Positions 55,982 through 64,000 of a stretch of 64,000 nt of DNA are shown one piece after another. The first letter of the stretch is position 1. Each line of letters opens with the position of its first letter. Origin of the DNA: Pseudomonas extremaustralis (lineage in GTDB: Bacteria; Pseudomonadota; Gammaproteobacteria; Pseudomonadales; Pseudomonadaceae); NCBI RefSeq assembly GCF_900102035.1, contig NZ_LT629689.1, forward strand, positions 1,054,001-1,118,000, given 5' to 3'. A program made the position numbers and the translations under genes. The notes beneath the pieces are model-generated. The model made no database searches, was not told the DNA's origin, and was given only the letters and a program-made list of their open reading frames with translations.

Positions 55982-57040
55982 ATGGCAGCTTCCGATCACT
56001 TGACCCGTCGCCGCGTGCTTGGCCTGGCCGGTCTGACCCTGGCCGGCCTGACGCTGCCGCGCCTGGGGTTTTCCGCCGATGTGCACGCCGGCCATAACAC
56101 CCCTCAGGAACCCGCCGGTACCGGGGATTTCATTCGCCTGGATACGCCGCGCAAGCTGAAATTGGCGGTCAACCTCAATGCCGTGTGCCTGGCCCCGGTG
56201 GTGATCGCCCACGGTCAGGGTTTCTTCACCCAGCACAACCTCGACGTGGAACTGGTCAACTTCGGCAACTCCACCGAAGTGCTGCTCGAAGCCATCGCCA
56301 CCGGCAAGGCCGATGCGGGCGTGGGCATGGCGCTGCGCTGGCTCAAGGCGCTGGAGCAGGGGTTCGATGTGAAGCTCACCGCCGGCACCCATGGCGGTTG
56401 CCTGCGGTTGCTCAGTGCGGCGAACGATGGCGTAAGCCGCCTGGAAGACCTCAAGGGCAAGGTCATCGGCGTGACCGACATGGCCAGCCCGGACCGCAAC
56501 TTCTTCTCGATCCTCCTGAAAAAACACGGCGTCGACCCGGTGCGCGATGTGGAGTGGCGCCTGTACCCGGCCGACCTGCTCGGCACCGCCCTGGAGCGTG
56601 GCGAAGTGCAGGCGGTCAGCGGCAGTGACCCGTTCATGTACCGCCTGATCAAGTCCGGCGTGGCGCGTGAGCTGTCCACCAACCTGGCGGAGGAATACGC
56701 CAACCTCAGTTGCTGCGTGGTCGGCGTCACCGGCAAGCTGGTCCGCGAAGACAAGCGCGTGGTCGCGGCGCTGACCCAGGCGATTCTTGAAGCCCATGAT
56801 TATTCCGTGCAGCACCCCGAAGCCGTCGCCAAGGGCTTCCAGGCCTATGCGCTGAATACTTCCACCGAAGAAGTGCAGGCGATCCTCCACGATCACACTC
56901 ACGGCCACCATGCGGTGGGCGCGGCGCTGACGCAGGAAATCCTCACCTACGTCACCGATCTGAAAACCGTCGAAGTGATCAGCAAGGGCACCGACCCGGT
57001 GGCATTCGCCAAGGAGATCACCGCCGATGTCTTCAGCTGA
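55982..57040 (+). CDS. ABC transporter binding protein with Tat signal (sulfonate/nitrate type)
   Basis: This 352-residue protein begins with a twin-arginine signal (LTRRRVLGLAGLTLAGL), so it is exported folded by Tat, unlike the two Sec-exported paralogous binding proteins nearby. The mature part has the NMT1/SsuA fold (KLAVNLNAVCLAPVVIAHG, FGNSTEVLLEAIATGKADAG). Histidines cluster near the C-terminus (HDHTHGHH, about 307-314), which could bind a metal. It overlaps the permease gene by 14 bases. Confidence 0.82.
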   Translation: MAASDHLTRRRVLGLAGLTLAGLTLPRLGFSADVHAGHNTPQEPAGTGDFIRLDTPRKLKLAVNLNAVCLAPVVIAHGQGFFTQHNLDVELVNFGNSTEVLLEAIATGKADAGVGMALRWLKALEQGFDVKLTAGTHGGCLRLLSAANDGVSRLEDLKGKVIGVTDMASPDRNFFSILLKKHGVDPVRDVEWRLYPADLLGTALERGEVQAVSGSDPFMYRLIKSGVARELSTNLAEEYANLSCCVVGVTGKLVREDKRVVAALTQAILEAHDYSVQHPEAVAKGFQAYALNTSTEEVQAILHDHTHGHHAVGAALTQEILTYVTDLKTVEVISKGTDPVAFAKEITADVFS

Positions 57041-58016
57041 CACGACAACCCTCAACCCGCCCATTGCCCTTGCGCGTGGCTGGCAAGGCGCCGCAGTGGT
57101 GGCGGCCTGGGTGGCCGTCGCGCTACTGATCAGCTATTGGCCCAACGCGACGCGCCACTGGCCGATGACCCAGGGCTTGGCCAATCTTTGTATGGGCGTG
57201 GGCGCGCTGTTCATCGGCCTGAGCCTGCTGGGGCGCCGGGTCACGCGACTCGCGCTGCGCCTGCGCACGGCCACGCCGTGGCTGATCGCCTTGCCGGTGC
57301 TGCTGGGCATCTGGGAGTTGCTCACCGCCAAGCTTGCGCTGTTGCCGGTGCCGTTCTTCGCGCCGCCCCAAGCCTTGCTCGCGGTGTACGTCGAAGACTA
57401 CGCACGTTTGGCCGACAGCCTGCTGCACTCGGCACTGCTGCTGGGCTCGGGCGTGGCCCTGGGCGCGGCCACCGGGTTTGTCGCCGGCGTGGCCATCGGT
57501 TGGTCCACGCGCATCGGCTACTGGCTGCACCCGGTGCTGCGCATCCTCGGTCCGGTGCCATCGACGGCGTTGCTGCCGCTGTGTTTTTTCCTGTTTCCCA
57601 GCAGTTGGAGCGCCAGCGTATTTTTGATCGCCCTGGCCACCTGGTTTCCGGTCACGGTGCTGACCTGGTCCGGCGTCGCCAGTGTGGATAAAGCCTATTA
57701 CGACGTGGCCCGCACCCTGGGCGCCAAGCAGCGCTTCCTGATTTTCAACGTGGCGATTCCCGCCGCGTTGCCCCATGTGTTCGTCGGCCTGTTCATGGGC
57801 CTGGGCGCGTCGTTTTCGACCCTGGTGGTAGCGGAAATGATGGGCGTGAAATCCGGCATCGGCTGGTACCTGCAATGGGCCCAGGGCTGGGCCGCCTACG
57901 CCAATATGTATGCCGCGCTGTTGATCATGGCGCTGGCCTGTTCGGGGTTGATCACTGGATTGTTCCTGGTGCGCGACCGGTTGCTGGCCTGGCAGAAAGG
58001 AGCGATGAAATGGTAG
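57027..58016 (+). CDS. ABC transporter permease (SsuC/TauC type)
   Basis: This 329-residue inner-membrane permease has an N-terminal extension with extra helices, then a BPD-type core. The EAA-like loop YDVARTLGAKQRFLIFNVAIP is near residue 230, and the PVPSTALLPLCFF segment is typical of SsuC/TauC. It partners the ATPase that overlaps it and the Tat-exported binding protein. It may also serve the two other SsuA-like proteins. Confidence 0.85.
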   Translation: MSSADTTTLNPPIALARGWQGAAVVAAWVAVALLISYWPNATRHWPMTQGLANLCMGVGALFIGLSLLGRRVTRLALRLRTATPWLIALPVLLGIWELLTAKLALLPVPFFAPPQALLAVYVEDYARLADSLLHSALLLGSGVALGAATGFVAGVAIGWSTRIGYWLHPVLRILGPVPSTALLPLCFFLFPSSWSASVFLIALATWFPVTVLTWSGVASVDKAYYDVARTLGAKQRFLIFNVAIPAALPHVFVGLFMGLGASFSTLVVAEMMGVKSGIGWYLQWAQGWAAYANMYAALLIMALACSGLITGLFLVRDRLLAWQKGAMKW

Positions 58017-58798
58017 CCCTGGCACCTGCGGTATCGGCGTCAGCGGGGTTGGCGCTGCGCATCGAACACGTGAGCCACGGCTTTGCCCTGGATGGCTTGC
58101 ATTTGCCGGTCTTGGAGCGCGTGTCGCTGGAGGTGGCGCCCGGTGAATTCGTGGCGTTGCTCGGGCCTTCCGGCTGCGGCAAGTCCACCTTGCTGCGCCT
58201 GGTGGCCGGCCTGGAACCGGCGGACTCCGGCCGGCTGCTGGCCGATGGCAAACCGATCCTCGGTCCCGACCCCAGCCGTGTAGTGGTGTTCCAGGACCCG
58301 ACCCTGTACCCATGGCGACGCGTGTGGGACAACGTCGCCATCGGCCTGCACGCCCAGGGCCTGCTCAAGACCCACGCGGCCAAGGTCGATGAGGCCCTGG
58401 AAAAAGTCGGCCTCAGCCACTTCGCCCGCGCCTATCCCCGACAGCTGTCCGGCGGCATGGCCCAGCGCGTGGCACTGGCTCGCGCGCTGGTCAATCAACC
58501 GCGCCTGCTGATCCTCGACGAGCCCCTGGGCAAACTCGACTCGCTGACGCGTATCACCATGCAAAAGGAACTGATCGACCTGTGGCAACGCCAGGGCTAC
58601 ACAGCCCTGCTGGTCACTCACGATGTGGAAGAAGCGCTGCTGCTGGCCAACCGCGTGATTGTGTTCAGCGACCGCCCGGCGAAGATCCAGGCGCAATTGA
58701 GCATCGACCGGCCATATCCTCGCCACCGGGATGATCCTTACCTGGTGGACCTGCGGCGGCAGATACTCGGCCTGCTCGGATTGGGAGAAAACTGGTAG
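58010..58798 (+). CDS. ABC transporter ATP-binding protein (SsuB/TauB type)
   Basis: This 262-residue ATPase has Walker A GPSGCGKST (about 52-60), Q-loop VFQDPTLYPWRRV typical of sulfonate/nitrate importers, signature LSGGMAQR, Walker B LLILDEP and H-loop THDVEEAL. The ATG at 58010 overlaps the permease stop; a longer frame from 57875 reads back through the permease gene. It ends the sulfonate-type operon. Confidence 0.9.
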   Translation: MVALAPAVSASAGLALRIEHVSHGFALDGLHLPVLERVSLEVAPGEFVALLGPSGCGKSTLLRLVAGLEPADSGRLLADGKPILGPDPSRVVVFQDPTLYPWRRVWDNVAIGLHAQGLLKTHAAKVDEALEKVGLSHFARAYPRQLSGGMAQRVALARALVNQPRLLILDEPLGKLDSLTRITMQKELIDLWQRQGYTALLVTHDVEEALLLANRVIVFSDRPAKIQAQLSIDRPYPRHRDDPYLVDLRRQILGLLGLGENW

Positions 58799-58872
58799 CC
58801 ATGATGGCGTTGGTGAAATGGGCTCGGTGCCTGGAGCTGCCACGATTCGCGGTCAATCGAAGAGGGTGGCAG

Positions 58873-59082
58873 CTATACGCGGGTTGACCGACCGGTTATC
58901 AACGAAGCAAGCGCAAATAACAGGTGCCCCGCCGTCATGTGCAGCGTTGCCCAAAAGGCGATCAGAAACCCCAGGTACAGCGGGTATAAAAGTGTGACCA
59001 GGAAAACCAGGTAGCAGCCAGCGCTGTATATGAGTCCGAGCAGGCGCGCCGGTAGGTTGTTCGCGCTGTTTTGCAGGTTCAT
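58873..59082 (-). CDS. Small membrane protein, possible remnant of an isoprenylcysteine/MddA-type methyltransferase
   Basis: This 69-residue protein has two hydrophobic segments (LIYSAGCYLVFLVTLLYPL and a second ending HLLFALAS). The first resembles the N-terminus, and WATLHMTAGHLLFALA a later box, of the isoprenylcysteine-methyltransferase/NnrU-like family that includes methanethiol S-methyltransferase. The roughly 100 residues expected between them are absent, so it looks like an internal deletion product. AAAGGAA lies before the ATG, so it may still be translated. Confidence 0.5.
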   Translation of the reverse strand: MNLQNSANNLPARLLGLIYSAGCYLVFLVTLLYPLYLGFLIAFWATLHMTAGHLLFALASLITGRSTRV

Positions 59083-59217
59083 GGACGATTCCTTTCGCGC
59101 ATGGTGAAGGGGTCAGCCAGTCGACGATTGAGGTTCGACTGGCCAAGGCTAGCGGTGTTTGGGGGCGCGGTAACCTGTGAGAGTTGACAGTCGCTTAGAC
59201 TGTTTGGCGATTGATCT

Positions 59218-60486
59218 TCAACCGATGTTCAACCGATCCAACAAGCTGTACCACGCCACACCCGCCCCAATGTAAAACCGCTGCAACCCATGCAACGGCA
59301 AGCGCTGCAACGGCGTCACCGGATAAACGAACTCCGCGTGGCTGTCACACAAACGCCCGGCCAATTGTTGCCCCAGGCTGGTACACAATGCGATGCCGCG
59401 CCCATTGCACCCCAACGCCAGGGTCAGCCCCGGTGCCGGTTCGTGCACGTGGGGCATGAAGTCACGGGTGATCGCGATACGCCCGGCCCAGCGATATTCG
59501 AACGCCAACGGCCCCAACTGCGGAAACAGCAACGCCAGGGAACGTTCCAGGTGCGCGAAATCGGTGGGCGATGTGGGATCGTTGAACAAGCCGCGTCCGC
59601 CCATGAGCAAGCGCCCGTGGTTGTCCTTGCGAAAATACAGCAGCAGGCGTTGTGCGGTGGACACGGTTTCCTGCCCCGGCAAAATGCTGTCCGCCGCGCG
59701 CCCGCTCAGTGGCTTGGTGGCGACGATGAAACTGTTCGCCGCGAGGATGCTCTGGGCCATGCCCGGCCACAGGTTGCCGCTGTAGCCATTGGTCGCCAGC
59801 ACCACTTGATCGGCGGTCACCTGCGCGCCGCCAGCCGTGTGCAATTGCCAGCCGGTACCCTGGCGCTGTAGCCCGGTCACCGCACTGTGGCCATGAATCT
59901 GTGCGCCTGCTGCCAATGCTGCGCTCACCAGCCCACGGGCGTACGCCAACGGTTGTATCGCCCCGGCGCGGCCGTCCAGCCAGCCGCCGGCAAACGCCTG
60001 GCTGCCCAGGCGCGAAGCCACCGCCGTGGCGTCCAGCCGCTGCACCGGTACACCGCGCCTGGCCCATTGATCGGCGCGCGCATGCAGACCGGCCACGCCT
60101 TTGTCGGTGTACGACAGTTGCATCCAGCCCTTGCGCACCGGCGTGCAGTCGATGCCATGGCGTTCGATCAGGTTGAACACCAGGTCTGCCGAATTCGACA
60201 CCGTGGAGATCAACGGCTCGGCCCGTTCCGACCCATACATCCGCACCAGTTGCTCCGGGTCGTATTTGAGCGTCGGGTTGACCTGCCCACCGTTACGCCC
60301 GGACGCGCCCCAGCCCGGCTCGTTGGCCTCCAGCACGCACACGCTGACGCCGCGCTCGGCCAGGTGCAGGGCGGTCGACAGGCCGGTATAACCGGCGCCG
60401 ACGATCGCCACATCCACCTTCACCGATTCACTCAATGCGGGCGTCGGTACCACCGACGGCGCAGTCGCTGACCATAGAGACTTCAT
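59218..60486 (-). CDS. FAD-dependent amine/amino-acid oxidase (DAO/PuuB-like)
   Basis: This 422-residue flavoprotein has the FAD-binding motif [21 protein letters not shown] (about 29-49), the [11 protein letters not shown] motif near 61 that is typical of gamma-glutamylputrescine oxidase-like enzymes, and a C-terminal box [20 protein letters not shown]. It probably oxidises an amine or amino acid taken up by the linked ABC importer. It overlaps the ATPase gene by four bases. PuuB is the closest named family, but no puuA, puuC or puuD is present. Confidence 0.78.
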   Translation of the reverse strand: MKSLWSATAPSVVPTPALSESVKVDVAIVGAGYTGLSTALHLAERGVSVCVLEANEPGWGASGRNGGQVNPTLKYDPEQLVRMYGSERAEPLISTVSNSADLVFNLIERHGIDCTPVRKGWMQLSYTDKGVAGLHARADQWARRGVPVQRLDATAVASRLGSQAFAGGWLDGRAGAIQPLAYARGLVSAALAAGAQIHGHSAVTGLQRQGTGWQLHTAGGAQVTADQVVLATNGYSGNLWPGMAQSILAANSFIVATKPLSGRAADSILPGQETVSTAQRLLLYFRKDNHGRLLMGGRGLFNDPTSPTDFAHLERSLALLFPQLGPLAFEYRWAGRIAITRDFMPHVHEPAPGLTLALGCNGRGIALCTSLGQQLAGRLCDSHAEFVYPVTPLQRLPLHGLQRFYIGAGVAWYSLLDRLNIG

Positions 60487-61235
60487 GACAGGCTCCGTGC
60501 AGTACCGGTGGGGTGCAGCACCCGCCGCAGAAAATCCTGGGTGCGCGGGTGTTGCGGGTTGCCCAGTACCTGTTCGGCCGGGCCGCTCTCGACGATGTAG
60601 CCGCCGTGCAGGAAACACACGCGGTCGGCCACTTCCCGCGCAAAGCCCATCTCGTGGGTGACCACGATCATGGTCATGCCTTCGTCCGCCAGGGTGCGCA
60701 TCACCGCGAGCACATCGCCGACCAGTTCCGGGTCGAGGGCGGAGGTGGGTTCGTCGAACAGCATGGCGTCGGGTTTCATCGCCAGGGCGCGGGCAATGGC
60801 CACGCGCTGTTGCTGACCGCCGGAGAGCTGTTCCGGGTAGGCGTCGGCCTTGGCGCTCAGGCCGACTTTTTCCAGCAGCACCAGGGCTTCTTCACGGGCC
60901 TGTACGAGCGGCTCGCCTTTGACGTACACCGGGCCTTCCATGACGTTTTCCAGCACGGTGCGGTGGGGGAACAGGTTGAAGCGCTGGAACACCATGCCCA
61001 TGCGGCTGCGCAGGGCGTGCACGCTTTTGCTGGCGCGTTGCACGGTTTGGCCGAACACGTTGATGTGGCCGCCGTCGTAGGCTTCCAGTGCATTGATGCA
61101 GCGCAGCAGGGTGGATTTACCCGAGCCCGACGGACCGATCAGGCACACCACTTCGCCCTTGGCCACGTCGAGGTCGACGCCGTGCAGCACGTGGTGGCTG
61201 CCGTAGTGTTTTTGCAGTTGGCGAATCTCGATCAT
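60483..61235 (-). CDS. Amino-acid ABC transporter ATP-binding protein (GlnQ/HisP type)
   Basis: This 250-residue ATPase has Walker [10 protein letters not shown] (about 34-42), the Q-loop [10 protein letters not shown], signature LSGGQQQR, Walker [15 protein letters not shown] and H-loop THEMGFA, all typical of polar amino-acid importers. It overlaps the oxidase and permease genes by four bases each, so the operon order is binding protein, permease, ATPase, oxidase. Confidence 0.92.
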   Translation of the reverse strand: MIEIRQLQKHYGSHHVLHGVDLDVAKGEVVCLIGPSGSGKSTLLRCINALEAYDGGHINVFGQTVQRASKSVHALRSRMGMVFQRFNLFPHRTVLENVMEGPVYVKGEPLVQAREEALVLLEKVGLSAKADAYPEQLSGGQQQRVAIARALAMKPDAMLFDEPTSALDPELVGDVLAVMRTLADEGMTMIVVTHEMGFAREVADRVCFLHGGYIVESGPAEQVLGNPQHPRTQDFLRRVLHPTGTARSLS

Positions 61236-61900
61236 GCTTTTTTCCTCCGGCCCAGGTGCTGTTCCATGCGTCGCAGGCCATACACCAGCGGCAGGCTCAT
61301 CAGCAGGTAGAGCAGGGCGACCAGGGTGTAGACGGTCATGTTCTGGAAGGTGGACGAGGCGATCAGTTGGCCCTGGCGGGTCATCTCGGCCACGGTAATC
61401 GTGGACACCAGGGACGAGTCCTTGAGCATCATCACCAGGGTGTTGCCGTAGGGCGGCAGGGCGATGCGAAACGCCTGCGGCAGGATCACCCGACGCATCA
61501 TCAGCGCCGAGCGCATCCCCAAGGCTTCGGCGGCTTCGCGCTGGCCCTGTTCCACGGCGATGATGCCGGTGCGGAAGTTCTCGGCCTGGTACGCCGAGTA
61601 GGCGATGCCCATGCCGATGACCCCGGCATAGAAGGCGGTCAGGTGCACGCCCATGTCCGGCAGCACGAAGTAGATGTAGAACAGCTGCACGATGATCGGC
61701 AGGCCCCGGATCACATTGATGACGGTGCTCGCCGCCCACGACAACGCGCGGATCGGCGACAGCTTGAGCAACGCCAGTACCAGGCCGATGGCGCTGCTGA
61801 GCAGGAATGACAGCACGGTGATCTGAATGGTCACCCACGCGCCTTGCAGCAGGATCGGCAGGAAGTCCGTGGCGTTTTGCAGGAATTCAGACAGGTTCAT
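61232..61900 (-). CDS. Amino-acid ABC transporter permease (HisM/GlnP type)
   Basis: This 222-residue permease has five helices, the family start box [19 protein letters not shown] (about 17-35) and the EAA loop [26 protein letters not shown] near residue 137. A single permease gene suggests a homodimeric channel. It overlaps the genes on both sides. The ATG at 61900 is coupled to the binding-protein stop. Confidence 0.92.
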   Translation of the reverse strand: MNLSEFLQNATDFLPILLQGAWVTIQITVLSFLLSSAIGLVLALLKLSPIRALSWAASTVINVIRGLPIIVQLFYIYFVLPDMGVHLTAFYAGVIGMGIAYSAYQAENFRTGIIAVEQGQREAAEALGMRSALMMRRVILPQAFRIALPPYGNTLVMMLKDSSLVSTITVAEMTRQGQLIASSTFQNMTVYTLVALLYLLMSLPLVYGLRRMEQHLGRRKKA

Positions 61901-62679
61901 GGCGTCACCTGGGCCTCGAGTCCCCACTTCTTGAGGATGCTGTTCAGCGTGCCGTCGGCCTTGATGCTGGCTATGGCGGTATTCAGGCGTTCAAGGGTTT
62001 GTGCATCGCCCTTGCGCACCACCAGGCACACGTCGCCGACGTGGGTGGGTACGTAGTCAGGTGCCAGCTTCACGCCTTTGAACAGCTTCTGGCTGATCTG
62101 GTAGGCGACCACCGGCTGGTCGCCGACGGCGGCCTTGATGCGACCCAGGGACAGGTCGCGGACCATCTCGCCGATGGAGTCGTAGGTGCGGATTTCCTTG
62201 AAGATGCCCAGCTTGTTCAGTTGGTCGTAAAAGATCGTGCCGGCCTGCACGCCGACTACCTGGCCTTTGAGCGGGGTGAGGTCGGGGTAGGCGGCGTTAT
62301 CGTCGGCGCGGACGATCAGGCCTTCTCCGTAGGCATACACCGGAGCGCTGAAGTCGACGACCTTGGTGCGTTCTTCGGTCTTGAGCATGCCGGCGGCGAT
62401 GAAGTCGAGCTTGCCGGAGGTGAGGGATGGGATCAGCGCGGCGAAGTTGGTCTGTTCGATCTGGCTGGTAAAGCCGCCGGCCTTGCCCACGGCCTGGGCC
62501 ACGTCGACCATCACGCCCTGGATGCTGTTGCTTTTGATATCGAGGAAGGTGAACGGCGAACCGCTGGCCGTTGCACCGACTTTGTACGAAGGCGCACTTT
62601 CTGCGTGCACTGCGGTGACACACAGCGCGGCGCAGAAACCGAAGGCAAGGCGGCGAAACAAGGGCGAAAGACTGTTCAT
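61897..62679 (-). CDS. Amino-acid ABC transporter periplasmic binding protein
   Basis: This 260-residue family 3 solute-binding protein has a signal peptide cut after VHAE (about 26) and the fold markers KVGATASGSPFTFLDI and FIAAGMLKTEERTKVVDFSAPVY. It begins the importer-oxidase operon that runs away from the IclR regulator. The ligand is not predictable here; an amine-containing amino acid is inferred from the linked oxidase. Confidence 0.9.
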   Translation of the reverse strand: MNSLSPLFRRLAFGFCAALCVTAVHAESAPSYKVGATASGSPFTFLDIKSNSIQGVMVDVAQAVGKAGGFTSQIEQTNFAALIPSLTSGKLDFIAAGMLKTEERTKVVDFSAPVYAYGEGLIVRADDNAAYPDLTPLKGQVVGVQAGTIFYDQLNKLGIFKEIRTYDSIGEMVRDLSLGRIKAAVGDQPVVAYQISQKLFKGVKLAPDYVPTHVGDVCLVVRKGDAQTLERLNTAIASIKADGTLNSILKKWGLEAQVTP

Positions 62680-62753
62680 CGGGTTACTCCAGAAGGAAAA
62701 CGGATCGTCAGTACCGCAAGCGGCTGGTGATGAAACCGCAAGCTCTGTGCCAT

Positions 62754-62773
62754 TTCGATTGTGGTAAATCGAA
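62754..62773. promoter_or_regulatory. Palindrome TTCGATT-N6-AATCGAA, putative IclR operator
   Basis: A perfect 7-bp inverted repeat with a 6-base spacer lies in the 215-base region between the divergent binding-protein and IclR genes. It is a candidate binding site of the IclR protein. Confidence 0.55.
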
Positions 62774-62808
62774 TACCGCTCTATAAAACCGACAAAATGA
62801 ACCTTTCG

Positions 62809-62823
62809 TATCGGTATGCGATA
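62809..62823. promoter_or_regulatory. Palindrome TATCG-N5-CGATA, second putative operator
   Basis: A perfect 5-bp inverted repeat with a 5-base spacer, 35 bases beyond the first palindrome and close to the IclR gene. It may be a second site for autoregulation. Confidence 0.45.
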
Positions 62824-62894
62824 TTTAGTGGTCTATTTTTGTGATTTGGAGTAGAAATAGCGCCACGCCTGATCGACCTGACCGTGAGTCCGCC

Positions 62895-63674
62895 ATGTCC
62901 GAAGAACGCAACAGCTTGCACAACCAATCCCTGGAAAAAGGCCTGTCGGTGCTCAAGGCATTCAGCGCCCAGCGCCGCAGCATGAGCCTTGCAGAGGTGG
63001 CCGAGGCGGCGGGCATGACCAAAAGCTCGGCCCAGCGCATGGTGTTTACCCTCGAAAGCCTGGGTTACCTTCGGAAACACTCCCGCACCCGACATTACCA
63101 ACTCACCCCCCACGTGCTGGAGCTGGGCTTCAGTTACCTGGATGCCCATTCGCTGATCGAAGTGGCCAACCCGTTTTTGTCCGAGCTGACCCGGCTGACC
63201 GGCGAGACGTCGTGCCTGACCGAGCCGGCGGGTTACGACATGACCTATATCGCGCGGTTCGTCAGCTCGGGTTTTGTGCCGGTGCACATGCCGATCGGCT
63301 CGCGGGTACCGATGTACTGCACGGCGTCGGGGCGGGCGTATTTGAGTGCGTTGCCAGCCGATGAGGCATTGGTGCTGATCGAGAACAGCCAGAGGGTGGC
63401 GCACACCAGCCATACGCTGACCGATGTCGACATGATCGTGGCGTCGCTGCAACAGGTGCGCGAGCAGGGTTATGCGGTGAATACCCAGGAGCTGTTCCTG
63501 GGCGACATGACCATCGGCGCCCCGGTGCTCGGCGCCAATGGCCGCCCGGTGGCGGCGGTGCATGTGGTGGCGCCCACCAGTCGATGGAGCAGGGCGGACG
63601 CGGAGCGGCAGTTGGCGCCGGCGTTGTTGCAGTGTTCAAGGGCGCTGAGCAACTCGGCGCGCAACCTGGAATAA
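62895..63674 (+). CDS. IclR-family transcriptional regulator
   Basis: This 259-residue regulator has an N-terminal winged helix-turn-helix (SLAEVAEAAGMTKSSAQRMVFTLESLGYL, about 31-59) and a C-terminal effector domain with GSRVPMYCTASGRAYLSALP, in the style of PcaR/PobR-type IclR proteins. It diverges from the amino-acid importer operon and probably controls it. The ATG at 62895 begins the family N-terminus. Confidence 0.9.
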   Translation: MSEERNSLHNQSLEKGLSVLKAFSAQRRSMSLAEVAEAAGMTKSSAQRMVFTLESLGYLRKHSRTRHYQLTPHVLELGFSYLDAHSLIEVANPFLSELTRLTGETSCLTEPAGYDMTYIARFVSSGFVPVHMPIGSRVPMYCTASGRAYLSALPADEALVLIENSQRVAHTSHTLTDVDMIVASLQQVREQGYAVNTQELFLGDMTIGAPVLGANGRPVAAVHVVAPTSRWSRADAERQLAPALLQCSRALSNSARNLE

Positions 63675-63693
63675 CAGACACCCTGAAACCAAC

Positions 63694-63782
63694 TGTGGGA
63701 GGGGGCTCGCCCCCGATTACAGTGTGTCAGTCAATACAGCTGTGACTGATCTACCGCTATCGGGGGCAAGCCCTCTCCCACA
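63694..63782. repeat. REPIN-like inverted pair (family B)
   Basis: Arms TGTGGGAGGGGGCTCGCCCC and complement enclose an interior similar to that at 52244-52330 (TGTCAGTCAATAC … TGTGACTGA). It lies between the IclR gene and the convergent dehydrogenase gene. Confidence 0.8.
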
Positions 63783-63807
63783 TTTTGGTTCGGTCTGCTA
63801 TCGCCTA

Positions 63808-64000
63808 TCAGGCAATCGCATCCCAGGCCCGATCGCCGTGCTCGTCTTTGATCCGAGTCGGCAGGCCCATCACATCCAGGGCTTTCAGGAACGGCTCGGC
63901 TGGCAGTTCCTCGACGTTGGCCATGCGCTTCACATCCCACTCGCCACGGGCGACCAGCAGCGCGGCGGCGACCGGTGGTACGCCGGCGGTGTAGGAGATG
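63808..64000 (-). CDS. Saccharopine dehydrogenase-family protein, C-terminal end (truncated by window)
   Basis: The minus strand from the window edge reads ISYTAGVPPVAAALLVARGE, then MANVEELPAEPFLKALDVMG, and ends IKDEHGDRAWDAIA before a TGA. This C-terminal tail matches the saccharopine dehydrogenase/carboxynorspermidine synthase family of pseudomonads, as far as 63 residues allow. No start lies in the window. Confidence 0.7.
   Translation of the reverse strand, partial: ISYTAGVPPVAAALLVARGEWDVKRMANVEELPAEPFLKALDVMGLPTRIKDEHGDRAWDAIA

Overview
The window is chromosomal DNA from a fluorescent pseudomonad (Pseudomonas fluorescens group). The evidence is the high GC content, a GacS protein whose phosphotransfer residues fall exactly at H294, D717 and H863, the cysG-tus neighbourhood, the ldhA-gacS-two-component order, and two families of short paired palindromes (REP/REPIN type) in the spacers. 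No rRNA or CRISPR array is visible. There is one tRNA, a serine tRNA with anticodon TGA.

Layout. 1-10.6 kb is core genome: the 3' part of cysG, a glutathionyl-hydroquinone reductase, the ybiB/tusEBCD sulfur-relay cluster, a racemase-type CoA-transferase family protein, SprT, ttcA and small redox genes. 10.65-12.1 kb is an IS110-family (IS1111-type) element. 12.1-27.6 kb is core again: ldhA, gacS, a PirRS-like two-component pair, comEC, an exbB-exbD-lpxK-ycaR-kdsB-ptp-murB operon, a Bax-inhibitor-like protein and tRNA-Ser. 27.6-32.3 kb is a decayed accessory island behind the tRNA. It has an integrase fragment, a frameshifted acetyltransferase, several small orphan genes and many hairpins. 32.5-36.2 kb is a TonB receptor with an ECF sigma and FecR pair. 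36.2-44.5 kb is a sigma-54 activator divergent from a glycerol-type ABC importer (GlpSTPQUV-like). 44.5-46.0 kb is the second IS copy. 46-64 kb is catabolic and transport DNA: PotE, a bile-acid-type symporter, SotB, a sulfonate-type cluster with several binding proteins and a flavin monooxygenase, then an amino-acid ABC importer with a FAD oxidase and an IclR regulator.

The strongest observation concerns the two IS copies, which differ at 3 positions in about 1.44 kb. Both sit inside REP palindromes at GTA/GGAGC. Removing copy 1 rebuilds a 40-bp palindrome. The 3' non-coding part of each element can fold into a stem-loop whose two arms match the two halves of that target. This is the layout expected for a bridge RNA (seekRNA) programmed against REP sequences.

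Other notable points are an uninterrupted run of 13 G between gacS and its divergent neighbour, an ABC ATPase pair with complementary defects (one consensus and one degenerate ATP site), a sigma-54 promoter with an array of TGTTCA boxes, and a TonB receptor that lacks the signalling domain although sigma and anti-sigma genes follow it. All gene functions are read from sequence motifs and family knowledge. No database search was run.
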